Positions 50,458 through 59,394 of a DNA stretch of 64,000 nt are shown piece by piece (position 1 is the first letter of the stretch; every line of letters starts with the position of its first letter). The DNA comes from Azospirillum sp051124815 (GTDB lineage Bacteria > Pseudomonadota > Alphaproteobacteria > Azospirillales > Azospirillaceae): NCBI RefSeq assembly GCF_051124815.1, contig NZ_CP118487.1, forward strand, positions 496,001-560,000, written 5' to 3'. The translations under genes and the position numbers were made by a program. The notes under the pieces were generated by a model. The model was not told the origin of the DNA. It did not search any database and saw only the letters and a program-made list of their open reading frames with translations.

Positions 50458-51636
50458 CTACCGCCGGAACAGGAACTCGCGGCCGACCTTCACGCGGCGT
50501 TCGCCGTCATATTCGATGATGTCGGCGGTGGCGTAGGTCTCGGTCCAGCGTTCGGGCAGGTAGCTGCCGGTGCCGATCACGTCCACCGGAGCGTTGGCCT
50601 CTGCCATCAGCCGGCATTTGGCCGGGCCGAAGCCGCTGCTCGCGACGATCTTCACCGCCGGGAAGCCGGCCTCGTCCAGCCGTTCGCGCACGTAATGGAT
50701 CGCGGCGGCGGAAACGCCGGTGCCGATCAGGTAACGCAACTGCGTCTCGTCGCGATAGCCGCGGATGGCATGCGGCGCATGGCGCTCCAGCACGGCGTAG
50801 GAGCCGGGCGGGTCCAGCCCCTCGACGAAACGGCCGCCGGGGGTGTCGAGCCGCAGCGACAGCTTGCCCTGGGCGGCCAGTTGCGGGAAGCGGCGGCAGA
50901 CCTCCAGCCCGTCGGTGATCTCCCGGCCGAAATAATCGACCAGCACGGTCAGCGGCAGGTCGGGAAAGGTCTCGTTGAACATCTCCGCCGCGCGCACGGT
51001 CGAACCGGCATAGCCGATCAGGGCGTGCGGCATGGTGCCCATGCCGCGATCCTGCCCGAAATAGGAGGCGGTGGCGTCGGTGGCGTTGCCGACGAAGCCC
51101 TTGGCGCCGACCTTCCGCTTGGCGCGATCGGACCCGACGGAGGCGGCATAGGCCATCATCTCCGCCATCTCGGTCCCGGCGCAGTGGCGGGCATCCATGG
51201 CCAGGAAGGCGACCTTCGGCAGGTCGGCGCACATGGTGAAGGCGTTGTAGGCGGCGACGCTGGCCGGACCCAGCTTCTGCAGCAGGATCGTTTCGCAATC
51301 GACCAGATGATAGAAGGAACCGGTGATGTACATGATCGGCTCGCCGGCGCCGACCCATTTGCCCTCGGGGTAGTTCAGCTCGATCTGGAAGCTGGTGTTG
51401 CGCTCCCGCGCCACCGACTCCAGCCAGTCCACCGCAAGGCGCGGGGCGCAGACCACCGGGCGCCGCATGAAGATGGCGTAGGTCACGGTCTTGTCGCCGA
51501 ACTTGCCGACCGCCTCCTTGGTGCGGCGGAAATAGGTGTCCGTCCAGTCGGGAACCGCGGCAGAGGACGGGTGAAGGGCAGTCGGCCCGTTACCGGCCTT
51601 CCGGCTGCCAACCGATCGGTTATCGCTGTCGCTCAT
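50458..51636 (-). CDS. pncB: Nicotinate phosphoribosyltransferase
   Basis: A 392-aa NAPRTase-family enzyme joining nicotinate to PRPP in NAD salvage. Family segments: WTDTYFRRTKEAVGKFGDK (N-terminal), ILLQKLGPASVAAYNAFTM, TEMAEMMAYAASVGSDRAKR, VLVDYFGREITDGLEVCRRF (PRPP/phosphate region), LSLRLDTPGGRFVEG and VDVIGTGSYLPE (the phosphate-binding Gly-Thr-Gly). Some PRPP-binding motifs deviate from the E. coli enzyme, so it may be a distinct subclass. ATG 51636 (MSDSDNRS) is the likely start. It stands alone with a 392-bp upstream gap. Confidence 0.78.
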   Translation of the reverse strand: MSDSDNRSVGSRKAGNGPTALHPSSAAVPDWTDTYFRRTKEAVGKFGDKTVTYAIFMRRPVVCAPRLAVDWLESVARERNTSFQIELNYPEGKWVGAGEPIMYITGSFYHLVDCETILLQKLGPASVAAYNAFTMCADLPKVAFLAMDARHCAGTEMAEMMAYAASVGSDRAKRKVGAKGFVGNATDATASYFGQDRGMGTMPHALIGYAGSTVRAAEMFNETFPDLPLTVLVDYFGREITDGLEVCRRFPQLAAQGKLSLRLDTPGGRFVEGLDPPGSYAVLERHAPHAIRGYRDETQLRYLIGTGVSAAAIHYVRERLDEAGFPAVKIVASSGFGPAKCRLMAEANAPVDVIGTGSYLPERWTETYATADIIEYDGERRVKVGREFLFRR

Positions 51637-52028
51637 ACCCGTCACCCTCGCCTTCCGCCTCTGTCTGCGCCTTGGTCTGCGCATGGTATTGCGGCACATC
51701 GTTATGGATGGTCCGGCCGCCGGGCAGGGCCAGCCGGCCGGTTGTGTTGGAATCCCAGCATTATACGCCGCAGGCGGGCGGGGGAAGAGGCTTCCCACCC
51801 TGTCAACCCGCGGCGGATGGCTGCGTTGCATTTTTTGATGGGGCTATGTCGCGGTCGCTGGGAAAAACCTCAAATGCTCGCAAAAGAAGTCCGACCATAA
51901 GTCAGTCGATCCCTCTCCAACCATCTGCAATCAAAGAAAAACCAGATAAAATACCTTTATTTGACCTACCACTTCCGCGCTTTTAGAGTTTTCGAAGCGG
52001 ATCAGCGGCAACAACCCGGCAGCGCGGA
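51637..52028. other. Divergent gap, A/T-rich near 51930
   Basis: A 392-bp space between the pncB-like and FliL-like starts. Its right half (about 51890-51990) is unusually A/T-rich for this genome and could hold the FliL-like promoter; no clear -35/-10 pair is claimed and no gene was seen. Confidence 0.4.
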
Positions 52029-52523
52029 ATGACCAAGGCATCAGTCTCTGCCGAAGCCGGCCAAGGCAACCTGCCCCCCTTCGATGGAACCGGCAACCGG
52101 ATCGTCCTGGCATTGCTGGGACTGATGCTGGCCTTCGCCGGCGCCGGGGTGGGCAGCGCGCTGCTGCTGCGTCCGGCCCCCGCCCAGGGAGCCTATTCCC
52201 ATGCCAGGATCGAAGCGGCACCGGCCGTCTATGCCAGCCTGCCCACTTTGACCGTCACGCTGAACGACGGCCGCCGGCTGCAGGAGTTGCGGCTGCGCGC
52301 CGTTTTGGAATTCGATCCCACGACTCCGCTGGAGTCGGTCACGCCGCATCTACCGCGCATCGCCGACGCCATCGAACGGCGCCTGCTGGAGGTCGATCCG
52401 GCCGAACTGCGTGGGGCGGAGGGGCAGGTCTATGTCAAGGACGCGCTGCGCTACGTCGCCAACAAGACCATGCGCCCGCTGAAGCTTCGGCAAGTGCTGA
52501 TCCAGGACATGCTGCTGCGCTGA
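52029..52523 (+). CDS. FliL-like membrane protein
   Basis: A 164-aa protein similar to flagellar basal-body-associated FliL. A short cytoplasmic N-terminus precedes one helix (IVLALLGLMLAFAGAGVGSA). The periplasmic domain has YASLPTLTVTLNDGRRLQEL, then LRLRAVLEFDPTTPLESVTP, and VKDALRYVANKTMRPLKLRQ with a C-terminal helix (QVLIQDMLLR). The usual FliL end (VLFTDFVVQ) is not present. No other flagellar genes are in the window, so it may be a paralogue used elsewhere. Confidence 0.72.
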   Translation: MTKASVSAEAGQGNLPPFDGTGNRIVLALLGLMLAFAGAGVGSALLLRPAPAQGAYSHARIEAAPAVYASLPTLTVTLNDGRRLQELRLRAVLEFDPTTPLESVTPHLPRIADAIERRLLEVDPAELRGAEGQVYVKDALRYVANKTMRPLKLRQVLIQDMLLR

Positions 52524-52614
52524 GCGCGCGCTTCCCAACGCCCACTCCAACCCCATATCCTGCCGGACCACATTCGTTTGTGGAATAAAGGTCCAGTTGC
52601 GCAAGGAGACGGCC

Positions 52615-53982
52615 GTGGCCGAGTTCGATTTCGACCTCTTCACCATCGGGGCGGGGTCCGGGGGCGTCGCCGCCAGCCGGCGCGCGGCGTCCTATGGCGC
52701 CAAGGTGGCGATCTGCGAGGGCAGCCGCGTCGGCGGCACCTGCGTGATCCGCGGCTGCGTGCCGAAAAAGCTGCTGGTCTACGCCGCCCAGTTCCGCGAC
52801 GGCTTCGAGGATTCCTGCGGCTATGGCTGGAACGTCGCTCCCCCGACCTTCGACTGGGAAACGCTGATCTCGCGCAAGGACCGCGAGATCGACCGGCTGA
52901 ACGGCATCTACATCAACATGCTGAAGAACTCCGGCGTCACCCTGTACGAGGGGTTCGGCCGGATCGTCGACCGCCACACGGTGGAGGTCGACGGCAAGCG
53001 CTACACCGCCCGCAACATCCTGATCGCCACCGGCGGATGGCCGTCCCTGCCGCCGATCGAGGGGATCGAGCATGCCGCGACCTCCAACGAGGCGCTGCAC
53101 CTGGAAAAGCTGCCCCATTCCGTGCTGATCATCGGCGGCGGCTACATCGCCGTGGAATTCGCCAGCATCTTCCGCGGGTTGGGCGCCGAAGTCACGCTGA
53201 TGATCCGCGGCGACGACCTGCTGAACGGCTTCGACGACGACATCCGCGTCGCCCTGGCGCAGGAGATGCGCAAGCGCGGCATCAACATCATATCGCGCTG
53301 CAAGCCGGCGAAGCTGGAAAAGGGTCCCGGCGGCTATACCCTGACCGACCATATGGGGCGCGAGCATTCCGCCGGCCTGGTGATGGCCGCCACCGGCCGC
53401 CGCCCGAACACGAAGAATCTCGGCCTGGAAGAAGTCGGCATCACCCTGAACGAGGCCGGCGCGGTTCCCGTCGACGAATGGTCGCGCACCGCCGTCGACA
53501 ACATCTATGCCATCGGCGACGTCACCGACCGCATGGCGCTGACCCCCATCGCGATCGCCGAGGGCCGGGCGCTGGCCGAAACGCTGTACAACGACAACCC
53601 GATGCACATCGGCTACGACAATGTGCCCACCGCGGTGTTCTCGCTGCCGCCGCTGGGCACGGTCGGCCTGACCGAGATGCAGGCCCGCGCCAAATACCCG
53701 CAGGTCGACATCTACAAGGCCGGCTTCCGCCCGATGAAACACACCCTGTCCGGCCGCGACGAGCGGGTGCTGATGAAACTGGTGGTGGACGGCGAAAGCC
53801 AGCGCGTGCTGGGCTGCCACATGATGGGCATGGACGCGCCGGAAATGATGCAGTCGATGGCCATCGCCATGAACTGCGGCGCCACCAAGCGCGACTTCGA
53901 CCGCACCATCGCGCTTCACCCCTCCACCGCAGAGGAATTCGTCCTGATGCGCGAGAAGGCGGAGCCGGAAAAGACGATCTGA
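52615..53982 (+). CDS. gor: Glutathione-disulfide reductase
   Basis: A 455-aa FAD/NADPH-dependent disulfide reductase keeping glutathione reduced. FAD-binding start FDLFTIGAGSGGVAASRRAA, redox-active disulfide GGTCVIRGCVPKKLL near residue 45, NADPH-binding GGGYIAVEFASIFRGLG near residue 175, and the C-terminal interface with HPSTAEEFVLMR (catalytic His-Glu). The GTG start at 52615 has AAGGAG 8 bases upstream; an in-frame TTG at 52597 lies before that site and is rejected. Next to manganese catalase, so the pair suggests oxidative stress defence. Confidence 0.95.
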   Translation: MAEFDFDLFTIGAGSGGVAASRRAASYGAKVAICEGSRVGGTCVIRGCVPKKLLVYAAQFRDGFEDSCGYGWNVAPPTFDWETLISRKDREIDRLNGIYINMLKNSGVTLYEGFGRIVDRHTVEVDGKRYTARNILIATGGWPSLPPIEGIEHAATSNEALHLEKLPHSVLIIGGGYIAVEFASIFRGLGAEVTLMIRGDDLLNGFDDDIRVALAQEMRKRGINIISRCKPAKLEKGPGGYTLTDHMGREHSAGLVMAATGRRPNTKNLGLEEVGITLNEAGAVPVDEWSRTAVDNIYAIGDVTDRMALTPIAIAEGRALAETLYNDNPMHIGYDNVPTAVFSLPPLGTVGLTEMQARAKYPQVDIYKAGFRPMKHTLSGRDERVLMKLVVDGESQRVLGCHMMGMDAPEMMQSMAIAMNCGATKRDFDRTIALHPSTAEEFVLMREKAEPEKTI

Positions 53983-54110
53983 CGCCTGCGAAGAACGCTT
54001 TGTTGCGATGGCGGCGCGGGGAGCCATCCCCCTGTGCCGCCATTTTCATGCATTCCCTGCCGGCCCCATGCCCCAAGCGGTATAGCACGCCAAGACAGGG
54101 CACTTTTCCT

Positions 54111-54135
54111 GGAACGCTTCTAAAGGCTTCTGGTT
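54111..54135 (+). promoter_or_regulatory. Probable EcfG (general stress) promoter of manganese catalase
   Basis: GGAAC (54111-54115) and GGTT (54132-54135) with 16 bp between match the alphaproteobacterial general-stress sigma EcfG pattern (GGAAC-N16/17-cGTT). It is about 100 bp before the catalase ATG. The -10 has G instead of the more common C. Confidence 0.5.
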
Positions 54136-54235
54136 GAGGCATGGAGCGATCCGGAACGGAGCGGCCTCTCCGATCCCGATCTCTCCGATCCTCGGCCCCG
54201 CCAACGGGCCACCAGACTCAGGAGGAGTCCCTCGC

Positions 54236-55141
54236 ATGTTCATGCACAACAAAAAGCTCATGTACACGGTTCGCGTGTCGGAGCCGAACCCGGTGCTCGC
54301 CAGCCTGATGCTGGAGCAGTTCGGCGGCCCGCAGGGCGAACTGGCCGCGGCCATGCGCTATTTCACCCAGGGTCTGGCCGATGAGGATCCGGGCCGCAAG
54401 GACATGCTGATCGACATCGCGACCGAGGAACTGAGCCACCTCGAGATCATCGGCTCCATCGTCGCCATGCTGACCAAGGGCGCCAAGGGCAAGCTGGCCG
54501 AGGGAGCGGAGGCGACCACCGACCTGTACGCCAACATCACCCAGGGCAACGGCAGCCACACCCTGTCGCTGCTCTATGGCGGCGGGCCGGCGCTGGTGAA
54601 TTCGGCCGGGCAGCTGTGGACCGGCGGCTATATCGACAGCATCGGCGAGCCGACGGCCGATCTGCGCTCCAACGTGGCGGCGGAAGCGCGCGCCAAGATC
54701 CTCTATGAGCGGCTGATCAACGTCACCGACGATCCGGGCGTGAAGGATGCGCTGGGCTTCCTGATGACCCGCGAGATCGCTCACCAGAAGAGCTTCGAGA
54801 AGGCGCTGTACGCCATCGACAACAACTTCCCGCCGGGCAAGCTGCCGGGCAAGCCGGAATACACCGACAAGTATTACAACACGAGCCAGGGCGAAGGCGA
54901 CATGCGCGGCCCGTGGAACCAGGGCGCCCAGTGGGACTTCGTCGACGTCAAGATGGGCGACGCCCCGGTCAACGGCGGTGACGGCAACCCGACGGTCAAG
55001 CTCGCCGCGTCGGAACTGGCGGCGGTCAACGCCGTGGCCGCCCGCACCATGTCGAAGCCGGATTCCGATCCGACCACCGGCGCCGACCTGGGCGCCGGGC
55101 CGGGCGCCGGCAAGACCAAGACGACCGCCGGCGAGCGTTAA
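54236..55141 (+). CDS. Manganese (non-haem) catalase
   Basis: A 301-aa dimanganese catalase converting hydrogen peroxide to water and oxygen. The four-helix ferritin-like core has the metal ligands in FGGPQGELAAAMRYFTQ (Glu), IATEELSHLEIIGS (Glu and His), RSNVAAEARAKILYERL (Glu) and TREIAHQKSFEKALYAI (His). The C-terminal 45 residues are a flexible Ser/Thr/Gly/Pro tail. ATG at 54236 has a perfect GGAGGAG site. It is expected to protect cells under stress when iron is short, consistent with the EcfG-like promoter. Ends at a perfect hairpin (55168-55195). Confidence 0.95.
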   Translation: MFMHNKKLMYTVRVSEPNPVLASLMLEQFGGPQGELAAAMRYFTQGLADEDPGRKDMLIDIATEELSHLEIIGSIVAMLTKGAKGKLAEGAEATTDLYANITQGNGSHTLSLLYGGGPALVNSAGQLWTGGYIDSIGEPTADLRSNVAAEARAKILYERLINVTDDPGVKDALGFLMTREIAHQKSFEKALYAIDNNFPPGKLPGKPEYTDKYYNTSQGEGDMRGPWNQGAQWDFVDVKMGDAPVNGGDGNPTVKLAASELAAVNAVAARTMSKPDSDPTTGADLGAGPGAGKTKTTAGER

Positions 55142-55167
55142 GCGCCCCCGGCTTCACCGTCTTCATC

Positions 55168-55195
55168 GCCGTCCCCGTCACTGCGCGGGGACGGC
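55168..55195. terminator. Hairpin shared by catalase and ampG ends
   Basis: A perfect 10-bp stem GCCGTCCCCG / CGGGGACGGC (55168-55177 and 55186-55195) with an 8-nt loop. The right arm lies inside the last codons of the convergent ampG-like gene. Confidence 0.65.
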
Positions 55196-56542
55196 GGCCT
55201 CTTCCTCGCGGCGGTGCAGGCCCATCAGCCAGACCAGCAGGCAGAGCGCCGGCACCGCGCCCGCCATCGACAGCAGGAAGAAGCTGACCCAGTCCATCCG
55301 CTCCGCCAGCCAGCCGGACGACGCTCCGAACAGGTCGCCGCCCAGCTTGTAGAGGCTCGACAGCAGCGCATATTGCGTTGCGGTGTAGGCGACGTTGCAC
55401 AGGCTGGACAGATAGGCGACGAAGGCCGCCGTCGCGATGCCGGCGCAGACATTCTCCACCGCCACCGTCATCGCCAGCGTCGATACGTCGTTGCCATTCC
55501 AGGCCAGCACGACATAGCCCAGGTTCGACACCATCTGCAGGATGCCGCCGATCATCAGGCCGCGCAGAACCCCGACCTTGCCCACCAGCAACCCGCCCAG
55601 CAGCCCGCCGGCAATGGTCGCCCACAGCCCGAACAGCTTGCTGACGTTGGCGATCTCCACCTTGGTGAAGCCCAGGCTGATGTAGAAGGTCGAGGACATC
55701 TGGCCGGCCAGCACCTCCCCCAGCTTGTAGCTGGCGATGAAGGCCAGGATCACCACCCAGCCGCGCCGCTCCATGAACTGGGCGAAGGGCGCCACCACCG
55801 CCCCGTAAATCCAGGCGAGCACGACCGCGCTGCGGCCTGACAGATGCGGCCGGTGCCCCAGCCATTCGGCGATCAGCTTCTCGCGGGCGCTGGGCGGCGG
55901 TTCCTTCGGCTCTCGGCACAGCAGGATGGTCGCCATGCCGACCAGAACCAGCGCCGCCATCACCTCGTAGGCCGTGCGCCAGCCATGATACTGCGCGATG
56001 TAAAGCGCGCCCGCCCCCGCCGCCATCATGCCGAAGCGATAGCCCAGCACCAGCACCGCGGCGCCGGCCGCCTGCTGATGCTCCTCCAGCACCTCGACGC
56101 GATAGGCATCGACCACGATGTCCTGGCTGGCGGAGCAGAAGGCGACCAGCACGGCGCACATCGCCGTCCACCACAAATCCTGCCCGGGATCGGTGGTGCC
56201 CAGCCCCAGCAGCGCCGCGATCAGCGCCGCCTGCGCCGTCAGCGCCCAGCCGCGCCGCCGCCCGAACAGCCGCGTCATCACCGGCAGCCTCAGCCGGTCG
56301 ATCAGCGGCGCCCACAGGAACTTCAGCGCATAGGGCATGGTGACCAGCGCGAACAGCCCGATGTTGGTGCGGCTGACGCCCTGCTCAGTCAGCCAGACAT
56401 TCAGCGTGGCGCCGGTCAGCGCCAGCGGCAGCCCTTCGGAAAAGCCAAGGAACAGGATCGCCAGCACGCGCGGGTCGCGATAGACGGACAATGCCTGCCC
56501 CCAGGAGGACAGGCGCCCTGCCCGCCAGGATGTCGCTTTCAC
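55178..56542 (-). CDS. ampG: AmpG-like muropeptide transporter (MFS)
   Basis: A 454-aa major facilitator family transporter of the AmpG type, importing anhydromuropeptides for peptidoglycan recycling. Twelve helices; family segments ILFLGFSEGLPLALTGATLN, VWLTEQGVSRTNIGLFALV, LKFLWAPLIDRLRLPV, CSASQDIVVDAYRVEVLEE and YRFGMMAAGAGALYIAQYHG. GTG 56542 has GAGAGGAG 9 bases upstream; the reading frame extends further but without homology. NagZ at the left edge of the window acts in the same pathway. Confidence 0.9.
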   Translation of the reverse strand: MKATSWRAGRLSSWGQALSVYRDPRVLAILFLGFSEGLPLALTGATLNVWLTEQGVSRTNIGLFALVTMPYALKFLWAPLIDRLRLPVMTRLFGRRRGWALTAQAALIAALLGLGTTDPGQDLWWTAMCAVLVAFCSASQDIVVDAYRVEVLEEHQQAAGAAVLVLGYRFGMMAAGAGALYIAQYHGWRTAYEVMAALVLVGMATILLCREPKEPPPSAREKLIAEWLGHRPHLSGRSAVVLAWIYGAVVAPFAQFMERRGWVVILAFIASYKLGEVLAGQMSSTFYISLGFTKVEIANVSKLFGLWATIAGGLLGGLLVGKVGVLRGLMIGGILQMVSNLGYVVLAWNGNDVSTLAMTVAVENVCAGIATAAFVAYLSSLCNVAYTATQYALLSSLYKLGGDLFGASSGWLAERMDWVSFFLLSMAGAVPALCLLVWLMGLHRREEEAAVPAQ

Positions 56543-56845
56543 CGGGTTAAGCTCCTCTCGGGCGTGGTCGGTTTCCCCCGATGTATACCGGTGGCGGCCA
56601 CCCGCCGCCAGCGACCCTTGAATATCGGGTGTATATCCGGTGCGAGGCGAATTTCCTTTCATCTGAAATCACCCACGGTGGCAGGCGACCTGTCCTATTG
56701 GCACAGCATTGCCGGCAGGCGGGCCGAAACTGTGGAAAAGTTACCGCGAGTCGCGCTATAGAGTACCCCCCACGGGTTTCGCCGCCGGTCGTTCGCCGCC
56801 CGCCCGGCCCCCGTTCCGCAATCGTCAAGGAAGAGCAGGCGCGTC
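56543..56845. other. Divergent gap with a repeated TGTATAnCCGGT-like element
   Basis: A 303-bp gap between ampG and the DAHP synthase. TGTATACCGGT (56582-56592) and TGTATATCCGGT (56630-56641) recur 48 bp apart, with a GGCGG/CCGCC inverted repeat between. This could be a regulator site; no other feature is seen. Confidence 0.4.
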
Positions 56846-58237
56846 ATGGTCGAGCGTTGGACACCCGCCAGTTGGAGGACGAAACCGGCGAAGCAGTTGC
56901 CGACTTATCCCGACCAGTCGAAGGTCGAGGCGGTCGAGCAGCGCCTGTCCTCCTATCCGCCGCTCGTCTTCGCCGGCGAGGCCCGCCGGCTGAAGTCCAA
57001 GCTGGCCGAGGCCGCCGCCGGCCAGGCCTTCCTGCTGCAGGGCGGTGACTGCGCCGAGAGCTTCGCCGAGTTCCACCCCAACAACATCCGCGACACCTTC
57101 CGCGTCCTGCTGCAGATGGCCGTGGTGCTGACCTTCGGCGCCTCGATCCCGGTCATCAAGGTCGGCCGCATGGCCGGCCAGTTCGCCAAGCCGCGCTCGG
57201 CCGACATGGAAGAGATCGACGGGGTCGAGCTGCCGTCCTACCGCGGCGACATCATCAACGGCTTCGACTTCACCAGCGACGCCCGCGTTCCGGATCCGGA
57301 GCGCATGATGCAGGCCTACACCCAGGCCGCCGCGACGCTGAACCTGCTGCGCGCCTTCGCCCAGGGCGGCTACGCCGACCTGCACAAGGTCCATCAGTGG
57401 ACGCTGAGCTTCGTCGAGAAGTCGCCGGCCGGCGAGCATTTCCAGGAGCTGGCCAACCGCCTGGACGAGACGCTGGCCTTCATGGCCGCCTGCGGCATCA
57501 CCGCGGAGACGACGCCGCAGCTGCGCGAGACCGACTTCTTCACCAGCCACGAGGCGCTGCTGCTGCCGTTCGAGCAGTCGCTGACCCGCGTCGACAGCAC
57601 CACCGGCGACTGGTACGACGTGTCGGCCCACATGCTGTGGATCGGCGACCGCACCCGCCAGCCCGACGGCGCCCATGTCGAGTTCCTGCGCGGGGTGAAG
57701 AACCCGATCGGCCTGAAATGCGGCCCGACGACCGACCCGGACGAGCTGATCCGCCTGATCGACATCCTGAACCCGACCAACGAGGCCGGGCGCCTGACGC
57801 TGATCGTGCGCATGGGCTCCGACAAGGTGGCGGAGAAGTTCCCGCCGCTGCTGCGCAAGGTCCAGCGCGAAGGCCGCACCGTGGTGTGGTCCTGCGACCC
57901 GATGCACGGCAACACGGTCAAGTCGACCACCGGCTACAAGACCCGTCCGGTCGAGCGGGTGCTGGCCGAGGCGCGCGGTTTCTTCGAGGTGCATCAGGCC
58001 GAAGGCACCCATGCCGGCGGCGTGCATTTCGAGCTGACCGGCCAGGATGTGACGGAGTGCACGGGCGGCGCCCAGGCGATCACCGACCACAATCTGGCGC
58101 TGCGCTACCACACCGCCTGCGATCCGCGCCTGAACGCCAGCCAGTCGCTGGAACTGGCTTTCCTGCTGTCGGAAAAGCTGAAGGAAGGCCGCCAAACCCG
58201 CGAGGCCCAGCGCCGCGCCGCGATGGCTGCCGAATAA
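56846..58237 (+). CDS. 3-deoxy-7-phosphoheptulonate synthase, class II
   Basis: A 463-aa type II (plant/Mycobacterium-like) DAHP synthase joining phosphoenolpyruvate and erythrose 4-phosphate, the first step of aromatic amino acid synthesis. Segments: AGEARRLKSKLAEAAAGQAF, LLQGGDCAESFAEF (metal Cys), IKVGRMAGQFAKPRS, GIRTRQPDGAHVEF-type region read as WIGDRTRQPDGAHVEFLRG, and VVWSCDPMHGNT (Asp-Pro-Met-His metal site). It ends with ESHAGGVH-like TH-AGGVHFELTGQDVTEC. Regulation by aromatic amino acids cannot be judged. It stands alone with a strong terminator. Confidence 0.96.
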   Translation: MVERWTPASWRTKPAKQLPTYPDQSKVEAVEQRLSSYPPLVFAGEARRLKSKLAEAAAGQAFLLQGGDCAESFAEFHPNNIRDTFRVLLQMAVVLTFGASIPVIKVGRMAGQFAKPRSADMEEIDGVELPSYRGDIINGFDFTSDARVPDPERMMQAYTQAAATLNLLRAFAQGGYADLHKVHQWTLSFVEKSPAGEHFQELANRLDETLAFMAACGITAETTPQLRETDFFTSHEALLLPFEQSLTRVDSTTGDWYDVSAHMLWIGDRTRQPDGAHVEFLRGVKNPIGLKCGPTTDPDELIRLIDILNPTNEAGRLTLIVRMGSDKVAEKFPPLLRKVQREGRTVVWSCDPMHGNTVKSTTGYKTRPVERVLAEARGFFEVHQAEGTHAGGVHFELTGQDVTECTGGAQAITDHNLALRYHTACDPRLNASQSLELAFLLSEKLKEGRQTREAQRRAAMAAE

Positions 58238-58254
58238 GCATCCGCGAAAAGATC

Positions 58255-58281
58255 GGGGGGCGCTTTCGGCGCCCCCTTTTT
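58255..58281. terminator. Terminator after DAHP synthase
   Basis: An 8-bp stem GGGGGCGC / GCGCCCCC (58256-58263 and 58269-58276) with a 5-nt loop and TTTTT, a standard rho-independent terminator at the end of the DAHP synthase gene; the substrate-binding gene of the next unit converges on it. Confidence 0.85.
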
Positions 58282-58291
58282 CATGCCCTGA

Positions 58292-59353
58292 TTACCGTTC
58301 GATTTCCTTGTTCCAGCGCTGGTTCCAGTCCGGGCGCTTCTCGTTGATGACGTCCCAGTCCACCGTGACGGCGTTCTTCATGTAGCCCTGGAACTTGGTC
58401 ATCTCGTCTGCAACCTCGGCCGGCGCGCTGACCTTGGTGTTGGACGGGATCTGCGCGCCGTACTGCAGGGCGGCGAGCTGCGCCTCCGGGCTCAGCAGAT
58501 AGGCGGCGAGCTTCTGCGCGGCCTCGTTGTCCGGGTTCTTGGCGACGACGCATTCGCCGACCATCAGAACGACCGAGCCTTCCTTCGGCTGGGCATATTC
58601 CACCGGGATGCCCTTGGCCTTCAGGCTGCCGACACCGGTCGGAGTCAGCGGGAAGATGGCCGCCTCGTTGGTCTGCACCATCTCGGCGATCTTGGCGGAG
58701 CTGGGGATGTATTCCAGCACGTTCGGGCCGATGGTCTTGCGCCAGGTGGTGAAGCCCGGATCGACATTGGCCTCGGTGCCGCCCTTGATGCGGTTGTACA
58801 TCAGGAAGGCGTGCAGGCCGAAGGAGCTGCTGGCGGCCGACTGGACGACGACCTTGCCCTTGTACTTGGGATCGGCCAGATCCATCCAGCTGGTCGGCGG
58901 CGCCCAGCCCTTCTCGTCGAACATCGCCTTGTTATAGGCGAGGCCGGTCATGCCCATGTTCACGCCGACCGCCATGTCGCCCTTCATGCGCGACGACGGA
59001 TAGACGTCGTTCAGCACCGGCGAGCTGTCCATCTTCTGGCACAGGCCCATGCCGATGGCGCGGTACATCAGCCCGTCGTCGAGGAAGACGACGTGCATCT
59101 GCGGATTGTCCTTCTGCGCCTGCAGCTTGGCCAGAATGTCGGACGAGGTGCCGGGGACCACCACCACCTTGATGCCCGTCGCCTTCTCGAAGGCGGGGAA
59201 GACATGCTCGGTGTAGGTCTTCTCCATCGTGCCGCCGTTCATGCCGATATAGACCGTCTTGGTCTCGGCGGCGGCGGGGGTGGAGAGCGCGGCGGCTGCC
59301 GTGATGGCAACCGTGGCGAGACCGGTGAGCGACAGGTTACGCAAGCTGGGCAT
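58292..59353 (-). CDS. ABC transporter substrate-binding protein (PotD/opine-type)
   Basis: A 353-aa periplasmic binding protein of the SBP_bac_8 class used by polyamine, opine and related uptake systems. Signal peptide LTGLATVAITAAAALSTPA with cleavage at AAAE-T. Mature start VYIGMNGGTMEKTYTEHVFP; AFEKATGIKVVVVPGTSSDI and LDDGLMYRAIGMGLCQKM; TGLAYNKAMFDEKGWAPPTSW. ATG 59353 has GGAGG seven bases upstream. It lies last in a unit with two permeases and a three-subunit dehydrogenase; the ligand is likely the substrate of that enzyme. Confidence 0.88.
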   Translation of the reverse strand: MPSLRNLSLTGLATVAITAAAALSTPAAAETKTVYIGMNGGTMEKTYTEHVFPAFEKATGIKVVVVPGTSSDILAKLQAQKDNPQMHVVFLDDGLMYRAIGMGLCQKMDSSPVLNDVYPSSRMKGDMAVGVNMGMTGLAYNKAMFDEKGWAPPTSWMDLADPKYKGKVVVQSAASSSFGLHAFLMYNRIKGGTEANVDPGFTTWRKTIGPNVLEYIPSSAKIAEMVQTNEAAIFPLTPTGVGSLKAKGIPVEYAQPKEGSVVLMVGECVVAKNPDNEAAQKLAAYLLSPEAQLAALQYGAQIPSNTKVSAPAEVADEMTKFQGYMKNAVTVDWDVINEKRPDWNQRWNKEIER

Positions 59354-59394
59354 GCATGTCCTCCATTGGGCCAAGGGGTAGAGTTTTTAAGCGG

